In this document: positions 48,001 through 55,841 of the stretch, one piece after another
Position numbering within the stretch: the first letter of the stretch is position 1
Layout: every line of letters begins with the position of its first letter
The notes under the pieces: model-generated
What the model was told of the DNA's origin: nothing
The model's input: only the letters and a program-made list of their open reading frames with translations
Databases searched by the model: none
NCBI GenBank assembly: GCA_024635555.1
Contig: JAGXIO010000186.1
Span: 1 to 64,000 of the forward strand
DNA from: Saccharicrinis sp.
GTDB taxonomy: Bacteria > Bacteroidota > Bacteroidia > Bacteroidales > Marinilabiliaceae
Reading direction: 5' to 3'
Length of the DNA stretch: 64,000 nucleotides
Made by a program: the position numbers and the translations under genes

Positions 48001-48396
48001 AAGATTTTGAGAATCTGTATCTCCGGGTTTCCATGTCATGGTTGAATTTCCAAGAAGATATTTGACTTCTAGATTTTTTGAAGTGAATTTATCCGAATTA
48101 AGCTTGTATTTCAAAGTGAGTTTGCTGGTAGTAATTGTCAAAACACCTGAATTAACAGATTTTTTAAATGCTGGTACAGCTAAATCTCTATTAATAAAAA
48201 TAATAGATGCATTATTCTGAAATGCTCCATCAACGCTCCATTCCATTCGAATCAACTCAGGAGTTAATACTGTAAAACGAGCATTTCCTTCAACAACTTG
48301 CGCTTTTGTATTTGAAACTGGATTATTGATCGTTTGTGCATGAATGATAGCAAACCCTATGGAAATTACAAGGAATAATAAAATTAACTTTTTCAT
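45037..48396 (-). CDS. Secreted GH31 alpha-glucosidase/xylosidase with long C-terminal extension
   Basis: A 1119 residue protein with a signal peptide (1-20). The N-terminal beta-sandwich is followed by the GH31 barrel: 'PLYAFGYWWCRYWSYSD', 'IPIDVAIVDMDWHKT', and the nucleophile D402 in 'FWWLDWQSW' (the usual 'W.DMNE' is changed). 'RPFLFHRWGGLGNHRYQIGF' leads to the acid/base D457 in 'SGDT'. 'WVQYGVFSPILRTHGTK' and a DUF5110-type domain follow. Beyond the normal ~800 residues are a coiled-coil-like helix ('LSGTKGRMDALSEVLPKLKE'), a chitobiase-C-type Ig domain ('AIFYTTDNSVPNELSACYSK') and a discoidin-like C-terminus ('SLNNISLGAIQGLSNVTLPS'). It has no T9SS tail. It would cleave alpha-linked glucose, xylose or galactose from oligosaccharides. 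It points toward the GH29 remnant. Confidence 0.9.
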   Translation of the reverse strand: MKKLILLFLVISIGFAIIHAQTINNPVSNTKAQVVEGNARFTVLTPELIRMEWSVDGAFQNNASIIFINRDLAVPAFKKSVNSGVLTITTSKLTLKYKLNSDKFTSKNLEVKYLLGNSTMTWKPGDTDSQNLKGTSRTLDGYNGEIGWSNQKLPIEDGIISRSGWSLINDTMPLFDGNKDWNWVMPRPEKEYQDWYFFGYGHNYSKALKDYTSVAGKIPMPPLYAFGYWWCRYWSYSDSEMKELVTNMKLNDIPIDVAIVDMDWHKTVGLNSRKGWGTYEKNIMGQREGWGDYSWNKDLFPSPEKFLDWMEKNQVKNALNLHPASGVLNTDFYYPAMAKSLGLDTTKNTAYDREFAKKVGWDTVSIGNNIPWDITNKKFATSYFDVIIRDLEKQGVDFWWLDWQSWKNTPVKNLNNIWWINYCFFTDMERNTPNRPFLFHRWGGLGNHRYQIGFSGDTFSTWSSLDFQKYFTANAANVGYGYWSHDIGGHIFHKDFDPELYTRWVQYGVFSPILRTHGTKRPETDRRIWAYPYENYVQMKKAIELRYALLPYIYTASRNAYDTGLSICLPLYYKHSEVDMAYKSGHEYYFGDDIIASPISDSISISNLLAPIKIWLPEGKWFDYSTGEIITGNRSYNRSYSLSQIPIFMKSGSIIPMYPPMSNTQNLPDTLILTVVPGSKGSMRFYDDAGNDTDYMKDKFTWIKADQTTTNNIVHIKIEKPVGNYQTHVKSYRIDMLNTLPPTKATYNGESLTWSYDATNLTTHINIPSYNLNTVGNILIEFKNNLEETNQLLSGTKGRMDALSEVLPKLKEALGAVDVGAMPSLLNNLSQMATRIQYNPNLAENEFRNFNSSFLNLESEIEKMDLDDNNIRPLINRLKNCYIEKPNFGLSEKSPYDKPFELSLDVENNVGGAIFYTTDNSVPNELSACYSKPILISESSNVKAVNIKDKVKSEIVSKSFMFIPAKSIISDIEPLNGYEFNRLVKLMDGENGDPTIKDEKWICFDKNFTLTIELKKPQSLNNISLGAIQGLSNVTLPSEVEVRVSGDGKKYRLAGKLIPDVNEAISKNKIYREELSINTNDKEVRFVQIAIKTAGILSFDHPRSAGKKSMVFLDEISIR

Positions 48397-48648
48397 AAAC
48401 TGAAGGAATTGATAATTGATTTGTTAAATTGTTTTGGAGGATATTTTTTTCTCTTGTTTAATATTTGGTTCAACCGATCCATTTAAATTATGGATTCAAT
48501 AATTATTATGATATGTATTTATTGTTTAACTTACAAAGAATAAGTCTCGTAACAAGTAAGAATATTCTTGTAACTACTAATCTATTTACCCGTTGAGGTG
48601 AAAAACTTGTAATTATCTGAATTATTTCAATTTTCAAGATATCAATTC

Positions 48649-48837
48649 TTAGTGACGGCACATTATTGGTTTTAAATCTATCCCCTTAGCCTGAAAAAGA
48701 ACACCATCTGTGACTGCAGTATAAAAGGGTTTTACCATCCCTGCTAAATGATGGTTTTATTTGTACAGGTACTTCTTTGTATTTTGTAACACTGTTGTAC
48801 GGCAAATCGGAATATTTATAATAATTAGATGTTAACA
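48649..48837 (-). pseudogene. C-terminal remnant of an unidentified protein
   Basis: ATG 48837 opens 'MLTSNYYKYSDLPYNSVTKY', then 'PVQIKPSFSRDGKTLL'. A shift of one frame gives 'YTAVTDGVLFQAKGIDLKPI' to TAA 48649-48651. The two pieces make a coherent beta-sandwich-like protein end. I do not recognise the family. It abuts the decayed IS, whose insertion may have truncated the gene. Confidence 0.5.
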
Positions 48838-48912
48838 TACAGTTAATCAGCACTTGATATTTTCATTTTCAAAAGTAAGCCCCCTGCAATTCTGGGAATA
48901 GCGAATTTTGAT

Positions 48913-48932
48913 ATTTCATTTCATTTCATTTC
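48913..48932. repeat. Short tandem repeat ATTTC x4
   Basis: Four perfect copies of the pentamer ATTTC are followed by degenerate copies up to about 48950, immediately beyond the transposase remnant's stop. This is a simple sequence tract. Confidence 0.8.
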
Positions 48933-48948
48933 ATTTTATTTTCTTTTA

Positions 48949-50104
48949 TTATTTGCGCCTCCAACTGCTTTCGGGATTCTCCAAAAAGCTATAAATATTG
49001 ATGTAATTCATCAGTTGCTGGTGGATTATCGACATCAAATTGGAAAAAGCCTAACTACGTTTCACACCGCTCCTTACAAGCGTTATCAGCAGATTGGCAA
49101 GCATGGCCGTCCATATTTGTATCTCGATGGTATTTTCGTTATCCCCCAAGAAATATTTTAAGAGGAAGTTTTGCTTCAATTGTTTAAACAGCTGTTGTAT
49201 TTGCCATCGTTTTTTATAGATCAATGCTATTTTCTGTGCCGAGAGTTCAAAATTGTTGGTCACAAACTCGAACATCCTCCCGTTTTCATTGTCCCAGTAT
49301 GCTATCCGCCTGGCACGGTGTTCTTGCTTTTTATTATCGCCATAATAAAGGATAATTTCTTCATCTTTCAGGACCCCCGAATCGGCATCATCAGGTATAT
49401 CATATTCATCCCTTGCTTTATAAACGGCATTGTCCATTAAGCGGGTCACATACCAGATATGACCTTTCGTAAAGGCTTCGTACTTGGCATAATCGACATA
49501 CCCTTTGTCGAAAGTAATTATCGAACCGGCAGCATAGTTATGAACTTCTTCCAAAAACACGTGGTCATGTCGGACCGCTTCGCTGGAACCGATAAGGCAG
49601 GGCACATTTTCGCTGGCCTTAATGATGGTATGAGCTTTTATCCCACCTTTCTTTTTCCCCACGCTTGGGTTGCAGCCTACTCCCGTAATATGCCTTTAAA
49701 CAACGATATGGTCATCGAATCCATAATATAGAGCCGTCTCATATCTGTGTCGCTCAACCGGCTGTCTGCTAAATGCCGGGCATGCTTACCGTAGGTGCTC
49801 ATGTAAATATTTACTCTTCTTACGCCCTTTTGCCTCGAAAAACATGCTCCTGTGCATAGATAGTATAGACCCAGATGAGAAAGCATATGCCCATTGGCCA
49901 ACAATCCCAAAATAGTCTCCCGCAAGGAATGATAGCCCTCAAAAGCAACAAAAAGCATTACCACAACATGATGATAGGTTGTATTTTTTTTACATACAGC
50001 TCGGCTTCGTGTTCTTTGGCTATTTTTCTAATATCACTCTTGTCAAGGTACTTTAATAGCTGATTAAACATCGGCTATCCGCTAAAACTTGCACTTTTAC
50101 TCAT
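48949..50104 (-). pseudogene. Decayed IS4-family transposase (DUF4372 type)
   Basis: The reconstructed frame runs from ATG 50104 (MSKSASFSG, then an in-frame TAG) through 'FNQLLKYLDKSDIRKIAKEH', a frameshift in the A8 run near 49985-49990, 'VVMLFVAFEGYHSLRETI', 'YIMDSMTISLFKGILR', a second frameshift (one G missing near 49680), 'VGKKKGGIKAHTIIKA' and 'ITFDKGYVDY', to 'LITLVRSGVKRS'. An in-frame TAG follows, then 'AFSNLMSIIHQQLMNYINIY' and TAA 48949-48951. Total length (~385 codons) is normal for the family. DDE residues are the D of 'MDSMT', the D of 'FDKGY', and the position of the Glu in 'YKKRWQIQQLFKQLKQ', which is Gln here. Two nonsense codons, two frameshifts and a lost catalytic Glu mean it is dead. 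Terminal inverted repeats were not found. Confidence 0.9.
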
Positions 50105-50418
50105 GGCTAACTTTTTTGTCTCGTAAACTCAATAGTAGCCAACCCGGGTCGGTCTGAAAAATGACTGCCCGGTTAAATATTTTTACCTGATCCTAATGGT
50201 TTCTAATCAAACAATTTCAAGAAGCTTTGTTTATCGTTGCTTAGTCAAAAAAGAGCTAAACCAAGTACCACAGTTGCAAAAAAATAAGGCACAAAAATAC
50301 AAAGCTGACCAGCCTAGATATTTGCATATTGGCGTTACTTATTTGTCCAAATTTAATGGCGTGAGTGCCTTATTTTTTTTGCAACTTGACAAGTACATAA
50401 ATGGATTAATCCGATTGT
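50105..50418. other. 314 bp stretch with IS flank and MITE-like element
   Basis: 50105-50175 is the upstream flank of the transposase and contains a GC-rich 'CAACCCGGGTCGGTC' patch that could belong to an IS end. 50262-50396 holds the MITE-like element with its flanking repeats. No gene is seen. Confidence 0.5.
50269..50389. mobile_element. Probable MITE (121 bp) with terminal inverted repeats and 7 bp target duplication
   Basis: AGTTGC-A7-TAAGGCAC at 50272-50292 is the inverse of GTGCCTTA-T8-GCAACT at 50365-50386; the arms match except for one A/T in the run length. The heptamer CAAGTAC stands at 50262-50268 and again at 50390-50396, each exactly 3 bp outside the arms, as a target-site duplication would. 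The 72 bp between the arms has no coding frame. It sits directly downstream of the esterase gene stop (50419). The parent transposon is not in this window. Confidence 0.7.
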
Positions 50419-52116
50419 TTAATTTTTAATGAATTTCGCTTTTTCATCGCCAATATATAAAATGTAAAACCCGGGTGTTAAATCACTTACTACTATATTT
50501 AACTCATTTGTTCTACTACTGTTTGCTAACGATTTAATTAACTGTCCTGTTATCGTGTATATATATACTGTTTCCGTTATTACTTTATTAGATTTAATAG
50601 CTAAAATATCGACACATGGATTTGGACTAACAGAAAATGACTCTTTGGTATTTACAGCTTTAATTGAAACTGTTCCGTCAACAATAGTAACCGACTTAAG
50701 CGTACTTGGTCTCCATTCAAAATTATATTTTGGATCTGTTTTATAAGCAATAGCTTTAGCAACAAAGTTTGCAGGGTTAATAAAATTTATCTCCTCGGTG
50801 TAAAGGGTTGATGATTTTGATGGAGTAGAGCCATCAATTGTATAATAAATTTCACTCCCTACAGAGGGCGACTTTATTGCAAGAGTTGTAGCACTAGTAA
50901 GTTCAAAAATAGGATTACTTACAACAGGCACATATCCTAAATTAGCGCCATTATAAGCACCATTATTATTCATATAATACAACCAATCTAGGGCAAACTC
51001 ATGATCTAAAAAGTAGAAATTGGAGTCAGGATCAACGGGACACTCATCATAATAATAAAATAGTTTAGGTGATTGTGATAAATCCGGATCAATAAAACTT
51101 GTTCGTATTTCAGTAGAAGTAGCAAACACCCCATTTTTCTTATCTATTGGTTTCAGCGTCATAAATCCATTGGTCGGATAGGTGTTAGCTGGTATTCTTG
51201 CTTCTGCCACTTTAGTAATAAACGATGCTAATAATTCACGAGCCTCCAAACCACGATAAGCGGTGCCACCTACCCAAATAGTATGCATATTACAAGCCGG
51301 ATGACTAACACCACAGCCTGACCAGCCGGTATTTGTTGTGTAACAGCTACCAGAAGTTAAACCTAACGATGGATCCATTGGTTGTGCTACAACATTTAAA
51401 AGATACCCTCTTGCATTCCAAGAAACAGTAGAATCTCTGTTTCCTTGCCATTGCACTTCCATAGATTCTGCTCCATAGTTATCGACACACCCTCCATGAT
51501 TGGGCGATGCTTGTTCGTACTCACCTGGGAAAAACAACACCGGAACATTTTTAAGGTCAGCGTCATTAGCAGCCCATTTGGGTTTTAAGAATTTTCCTGA
51601 TTTATAAATAATTACACCCAAAGCCCTATCTGGATTCCACCAAGCAATGCTACGAGCAAAAATACCAGAGGTAGAGTGTCCGAAAGATAAAAATGGAGCA
51701 TACTTAATTTCAGGATGCCCATTTCTACGGGCTAATGAATCCAAGCACGCCAAGAACTCTTCTTCAAAATTAGCATACCCATCACCTAATTTATCGGTAG
51801 TGGTATAAGGGCTTTCTGTTTCTCTACCAAATGTGCCATAATGGGCACCTATTATCTGTAACACACCTAATTTCTTTTGTCTACAAGCTTCACGTACTAT
51901 ACCATCTGTAGCAAAATTCGAGTCGTGACTTACACCGTCAGTAATTACCAATCCGGCAATACTCTCTGAGCCATTAGGTAACCATAGTTTAAACGTCTTT
52001 TTTTTAGTTGTTGACCCTTTCTCATAAAAAGTGAATTCATCAGTCCATTCTTGCCCGTAGGCTTGATTAAAGAATGAAAACATAAGAAACGCAATAAAAA
52101 ATGTAGTTTTTTTCAT
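50419..52116 (-). CDS. T9SS-secreted alpha/beta-hydrolase esterase with chitobiase-C-type domain
   Basis: A 565 residue protein with a signal peptide (MKKTTFFIAFLMFSFFNQAYG). The alpha/beta-hydrolase domain has the oxyanion-side strand 'LVITDGVSHDSNFA' and the nucleophile elbow G-H-S-T-S-G (Ser148 in 'SFGHSTSGIF'). The late 'CGVSHPACNMHTIW' probably carries the catalytic His. An Ig-like CHB_HEX_C-type domain follows ('SVGSEIYYTIDGSTPSKSST', ~425-490), then a T9SS tail ('FSVSPNPCVDILAIK'...'GFYILYIGDEK'). It is probably a carbohydrate esterase (acetyl or feruloyl type) acting at the cell surface. Its leader region (52117 on) carries no clear promoter motif. Confidence 0.85.
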   Translation of the reverse strand: MKKTTFFIAFLMFSFFNQAYGQEWTDEFTFYEKGSTTKKKTFKLWLPNGSESIAGLVITDGVSHDSNFATDGIVREACRQKKLGVLQIIGAHYGTFGRETESPYTTTDKLGDGYANFEEEFLACLDSLARRNGHPEIKYAPFLSFGHSTSGIFARSIAWWNPDRALGVIIYKSGKFLKPKWAANDADLKNVPVLFFPGEYEQASPNHGGCVDNYGAESMEVQWQGNRDSTVSWNARGYLLNVVAQPMDPSLGLTSGSCYTTNTGWSGCGVSHPACNMHTIWVGGTAYRGLEARELLASFITKVAEARIPANTYPTNGFMTLKPIDKKNGVFATSTEIRTSFIDPDLSQSPKLFYYYDECPVDPDSNFYFLDHEFALDWLYYMNNNGAYNGANLGYVPVVSNPIFELTSATTLAIKSPSVGSEIYYTIDGSTPSKSSTLYTEEINFINPANFVAKAIAYKTDPKYNFEWRPSTLKSVTIVDGTVSIKAVNTKESFSVSPNPCVDILAIKSNKVITETVYIYTITGQLIKSLANSSRTNELNIVVSDLTPGFYILYIGDEKAKFIKN

Positions 52117-52548
52117 CTGTGAAATATTTAAGTAGTTAATAATGATAGTTTAAAACATGTATGTAAATTCTAAAATCCACTGTGCCAATTTTTCGGTCGT
52201 ATTTACCACCGGGAATCCCCAGTGATAATTTCCTGTTCCAGTTGTAAGTGCAAAGTTGCTACGAAAACCTTGAAAATATTCTGTTAAGCTTTATATAGAA
52301 ACGCATTTAAAACTTTGCAGGTTAAGTATTATATGTGGAATAGAAATTTATTTATTAGTTTGATTATCAAATAATAAAAACACTGCAAATTAAATTTCGC
52401 ATAAAATTAAATTCAAATATAACCTTTCGGTTCAATTATTATATTACCTAATAACTTTCCCTTCTACACTTATCAAGAAATCACACCACTTTTACTCAAT
52501 AAAAGATCCTGATTCTTGTTTACTGCCAAAGGCCTTATCTTTAAATAC
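52117..52548. other. 432 bp stretch with a protein-tail remnant
   Basis: It holds the esterase promoter side and a minus-strand remnant at 52150-52290. From 52291 to 52548 it is AT-rich with nothing recognised. This stretch also marks the change to GC-richer DNA on its right. Confidence 0.5.
52150..52290 (-). pseudogene. 47-codon C-terminal remnant, unidentified protein
   Basis: A frame bounded by TAA 52291-52293 and TAA 52150-52152 reads 'SLTEYFQGFRSNFALTTGTG', then 'NYHWGFPVVNTTEKLAQWIL' and EFTYMF. It has no start codon, but its composition is protein-like and it ends like a natural C-terminus. The family is not recognised. Confidence 0.4.
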
Positions 52549-53751
52549 TCATTGTTTTATAATAAAAGAAGCATCCATCATCTCTGCTTCTCCGATAATA
52601 CACTCGTCTTCTTTTTCGTGAAATCCACAAACGTGAATTAACACTTTTTGGATATTGGATGCATACATCGCAATAAACTTCTTATCATCTGAAAGCATAG
52701 CCCCCTCCTCATCCTTGGCTCTAAATTGAGTACCTTTCATCAATGTAAATAAAATCCGGTCGTAAGGCATGTCGGTTTCCAAAGCCAGTTGAATAGCACC
52801 AACAAGTCGATCATCAGGCCCAAGTTTGCGGAACAAATCGCAGCCTACCCTAAAAATGGTATCTCCCAAGGCCTTATTTTTAAACCTAATAAGCAAATCG
52901 TCAATGTGTTCTTGCAAATCGTCATGCGTAAATTCCTTCGGGTATTTCTTAAGCAAAGCCGCTGCTGACTGAGCCATTGTTGCGCGAACTTCCTTTTCAA
53001 TAAGCGCTACATCAAGAGCTTCATAGACATACTTAAACATAGGATTATATTGATTTCCAATATAAGCCACAGCAGCATGACCCAAGTTGTGGATAAAAAG
53101 CTTGCGATCAACCCAGGCCTTCATATTTTCTTTAGGTGCCAGCCCAGGGATAGCGGGAATCGGATTTACAAAGGCACTCTTGTCGAGTATGAGTGTATTG
53201 TAAGGTTCCGCAAACACCAGTAGCGGATCTCGTTCCATATCTTCACGTGACATGATTGGAACCATTTTTCCAATAGAAGTCTCCACGAGACCAACCAAAC
53301 GATTTAAGGGGAAATCAGCCGATAATTGCTTTTTCAATTCTTGCTCGAAAAAAACTGAGGCATTTCGGAGGTTTTCGGCAATTATAATATCCAGCGGCAT
53401 CTCTCCCCGGGTTTCAAAGCGACGCACAATACCTTTGGCTATGAGTTTTAAAACTGCTGACAATCCTTTCTGACCAACTGCCGTAGCCAACAAATCAGCA
53501 TCAACGATTTCTTTAATCACGGTTTCTTCCGATGAAGCCAATACCCCTCTTACATTTTCAACAACAATGGTTTCCTCCGTCGTTCCTTTAATGACTACCG
53601 CATATTTTCTTCGACGATTAAGCTCATCAATGACCAAGGGATAAACATCTATAAAAATAACCTCATATCCTCCACTGCTAAACAGCTGGGCAATAAACGA
53701 ACGCCCAATCTTTCCTGCCCCAAACAGAACCATCTTCTTATGATTCATCAC
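52549..53751 (-). CDS. mtlD: Mannitol-1-phosphate 5-dehydrogenase-like protein
   Basis: A 400 residue cytoplasmic NAD-dependent dehydrogenase of the long-chain mannitol dehydrogenase family. It has an N-terminal Rossmann loop GAGKIGRSFI (11-20), 'IFIDV' as the cofactor-binding acidic strand, 'ATAVGQKGLSAVLKLIAKG', 'IIAENLRNAS', 'GLVETSIGKMVPIM' and the catalytic 'DRKLFIHNLGHAAVAYIG', which matches the MtlD pattern 'ERKLFTVNTGHA'. The length is close to E. coli MtlD (382). The expected reaction is fructose-6-phosphate to mannitol-1-phosphate or the reverse. It overlaps the kinase gene by 14 bp and is the last gene of a three-gene operon. A related sugar acid or sugar phosphate substrate remains possible. 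Confidence 0.8.
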   Translation of the reverse strand: MMNHKKMVLFGAGKIGRSFIAQLFSSGGYEVIFIDVYPLVIDELNRRRKYAVVIKGTTEETIVVENVRGVLASSEETVIKEIVDADLLATAVGQKGLSAVLKLIAKGIVRRFETRGEMPLDIIIAENLRNASVFFEQELKKQLSADFPLNRLVGLVETSIGKMVPIMSREDMERDPLLVFAEPYNTLILDKSAFVNPIPAIPGLAPKENMKAWVDRKLFIHNLGHAAVAYIGNQYNPMFKYVYEALDVALIEKEVRATMAQSAAALLKKYPKEFTHDDLQEHIDDLLIRFKNKALGDTIFRVGCDLFRKLGPDDRLVGAIQLALETDMPYDRILFTLMKGTQFRAKDEEGAMLSDDKKFIAMYASNIQKVLIHVCGFHEKEDECIIGEAEMMDASFIIKQ

Positions 53752-54952
53752 CTTCTATTTGTTTTAAATATGTGTCTTGATATTTTCTGAGTTGTTCCAG
53801 TTTCTGTCCTCTATATTGCTCCTTCCAGGTTCCGCCTTTATAAAAACAGGCAAATCCACCTGAGGCAATACCCCACGACAATGCTTCCCGTAAATCAAAC
53901 TCGCCTAAACAACTTGTTTTTAACTGACTTGCCAAGGAGGCGATAAGCCCTCCGGCAAAATTATCGCCACAACCCGTGGTGTCCCTTTGATCAGAAGAAG
54001 TTTGACTTAAATCGGCAACTACAGCATCAGAAACGGGGAATTGACATAACTCCATCGCCTTAAATACCGTTCCATTGGAATAGGCATAAATATTTTTACT
54101 GCCATTGGTAATAATAAAAGATGCCAGTGATTGCTGGGAAAAATAAAAGGCAGCTTGATCAATCGTTTGCTGACCGCTTATTTTTAATGCTTCTTCGCAA
54201 TCCATAATCAGCATATCTATCATTTTAAAACTCTCCTGATTATTAGTTCCTAATGGCCATGGCTTTCCTGTATTTAATTGTTCGTTTCTGAAGTCATAAA
54301 CGGTATTCACTACTGTCAGACATCCGTTATCTTTAGATTTTATTAAGAGGTAGGTCAGGTGATCATGTATTTGTGGTACCAGAGCCGTTCCTCCAAAACA
54401 AACAATATCAGAATCAAAAAATGAATCGTCCAACATCTCAGGTGTATAATCTCTGGCCGCTCCGATATTGTTTATGAAAGTGCGCTCTCCCTGACCATTG
54501 TCGTACGAAGCATCCGAAAGAACATCGGTAAAAGGAGTCTTCAGGTTATTCATTGTCTTGAAATGCTGAATCCCAAGTGGTGTTTTTTTTAAAAATGATC
54601 GGATAAGACCTGCAACATCATCGTCGCCTGAACATCCATAAAAGTTGACATCAAATTCTGATTCAGGCAATAATTGGGAAGCATTGATTAATGAAACCAG
54701 TGCCGGTCCGCCAATATTAAAAGCATCAAAGCTGGAACAGTTAATAATATCTGATAGAATTAAAGGGTAGGATTTACCTGCATATCGCTCCAATTCTTCT
54801 ACAAAGACTAACTTACCTGGGCTCAGACCGCCATCTCCAACTTTTTTTGATGTATACTGTTGGAAAACATTACTATTAAAGCGTACTTTAGTATATAAGA
54901 AATCTGCTAAAGCGCATCCTGTGCCGGAAACCATAATCTTATTCTTGCGCAT
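53738..54952 (-). CDS. PfkB-family carbohydrate kinase
   Basis: A 404 residue ribokinase-fold kinase. It has an N-terminal substrate-lid region with 'NIGGPALVSLINAS', the mid segment 'GERTFINNIGAARDYTPEML' (anion-hole/substrate side) and the C-terminal ATP/catalytic motif 'DTTGCGDNFAGGLIASLA' with the base Asp in 'GCGDNF'. It is a little longer than typical PfkB enzymes (~300-330) because of a long N-terminal region and an insertion near 'VSDAVVADLSQTSSDQRD'. It lies 2 bp after the isomerase and overlaps the dehydrogenase. Context suggests a keto-hexose or pentulose as substrate, for example fructose, but this is inference. Confidence 0.85.
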   Translation of the reverse strand: MRKNKIMVSGTGCALADFLYTKVRFNSNVFQQYTSKKVGDGGLSPGKLVFVEELERYAGKSYPLILSDIINCSSFDAFNIGGPALVSLINASQLLPESEFDVNFYGCSGDDDVAGLIRSFLKKTPLGIQHFKTMNNLKTPFTDVLSDASYDNGQGERTFINNIGAARDYTPEMLDDSFFDSDIVCFGGTALVPQIHDHLTYLLIKSKDNGCLTVVNTVYDFRNEQLNTGKPWPLGTNNQESFKMIDMLIMDCEEALKISGQQTIDQAAFYFSQQSLASFIITNGSKNIYAYSNGTVFKAMELCQFPVSDAVVADLSQTSSDQRDTTGCGDNFAGGLIASLASQLKTSCLGEFDLREALSWGIASGGFACFYKGGTWKEQYRGQKLEQLRKYQDTYLKQIEGDES

Positions 54953-54954
54953 AC

Positions 54955-55629
54955 CTAAAGAAAATTTGTATAATCCGAGGCTAGTAAATAATTCGGCACT
55001 TCATCTTCTTCTATCTTAGGGAAACGTCCTACGGTATTCAGGAAACGATTATCGGACGTATCATCGTTAACCGTACTAACTTCACCCACCAACACCTTAC
55101 CTTTCCCGGGCTCCCCGTAAAAACGGTGGTACAATCCCTGATAAAGACAGATACTCTCCCCGGGGGTCAGTATCACCTTTTCGCCAGGAACACAGGTACG
55201 TTCCACCCCATCCACACGAACTGAAAAAGGCTGATTAGAAAGCTCTTCGCTATTGCTTGAACCGAATAATTCAATAATTAAATTCCCTCCGCCACGATTA
55301 ATGATGTCTTCCATCTTATTCCAGTGAAAATGCATGGGGGTCTCCTGAAACTCCTCCACAATCATTATTTTCTCGGCATAGGGTTTATGATCCTTTTGAA
55401 GATTTCCATTCCTCAGGGTAAAAAGAATTAGTCCCTGCCGTAAAAAATCACCACTGCCAAAATCAGTCAGATCCCAGCCCAACATATTCTCATAAACCTC
55501 CTTGCATGAACCCTTTTTACGTGTCCACTCTTCAGACGTCCAATACGCCCATGGCGGTAATTGAAAGTTCATTTCCCTAAAAAATTCAATGGAATTTTCA
55601 ATATGCCGATTTATCTCACTTCTCTTCAT
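54955..55629 (-). CDS. D-lyxose/D-mannose isomerase (cupin type)
   Basis: A 224 residue cupin of the D-lyxose isomerase family (YdaE type, EC 5.3.1.15). Family motifs are 'FFREMNFQLPPWAYWTSEEW', 'LGWDLTDFGSGDF', 'EKIMIVEEFQETPMHFHWNK' with the metal His pair and 'KMEDIINRGGGNLIIEL' with the metal Glu. 'PGESICLYQGLYHRFYGEPG' carries the distal His. The length is typical. It interconverts D-lyxose with D-xylulose and D-mannose with D-fructose. Together with the kinase and the MtlD-like gene just downstream it suggests mannose to fructose to fructose-6-phosphate and on to or from mannitol-1-phosphate. A start at ATG 55629 is supported by alignment of the N-terminus. Confidence 0.9.
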   Translation of the reverse strand: MKRSEINRHIENSIEFFREMNFQLPPWAYWTSEEWTRKKGSCKEVYENMLGWDLTDFGSGDFLRQGLILFTLRNGNLQKDHKPYAEKIMIVEEFQETPMHFHWNKMEDIINRGGGNLIIELFGSSNSEELSNQPFSVRVDGVERTCVPGEKVILTPGESICLYQGLYHRFYGEPGKGKVLVGEVSTVNDDTSDNRFLNTVGRFPKIEEDEVPNYLLASDYTNFL

Positions 55630-55775
55630 CTGTAAAGTATATGTTTAGTTTAGATTGCTGTTTACATAAGACTTGCATGACTTGAATATCTCTAAACGCT
55701 TCATTTCTATTAATTCTTAAATGGTTAAGTTGCTAAAAACAAAGTTAGTATCTCCTCAGATTCGAAAAGGGGAGT

Positions 55776-55805
55776 ATGGTTACATTTTCCCCGAAAATGG
55801 TTACA
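55776..55805. repeat. Direct repeat ATGGTTACA, 21 bp apart, possible IS21-type end
   Basis: ATGGTTACA occurs at 55776-55784 and 55797-55805, each followed by a short A/T run, with a 'CCCCGAAA' spacer between. Ends of IS21-family elements carry spaced direct repeats of this general form. No istA/istB gene is nearby, so this could be a solo end or chance. Confidence 0.4.
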
Positions 55806-55841
55806 ATTGATCCTACTATAGTGTAAAAACCCCGAAAAACT

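Larger units (their letters stand above)
48397..48948. other. 552 bp stretch upstream of the GH31 gene
   Basis: It holds the GH31 promoter region (48397-48640, AT-rich, no motif recognised), a gene remnant at 48649-48837 and an ATTTC repeat at 48913-48932 next to the transposase remnant. Nothing else is recognised. Confidence 0.5.

Noticed and set aside
49051-49964. Two separate short transposase ORFs (49051-49662 and 49677-49964) as individual genes
   Set aside because: They are pieces of one IS4-family frame broken by a missing base and stop codons. A programmed frameshift is not expected for IS4.
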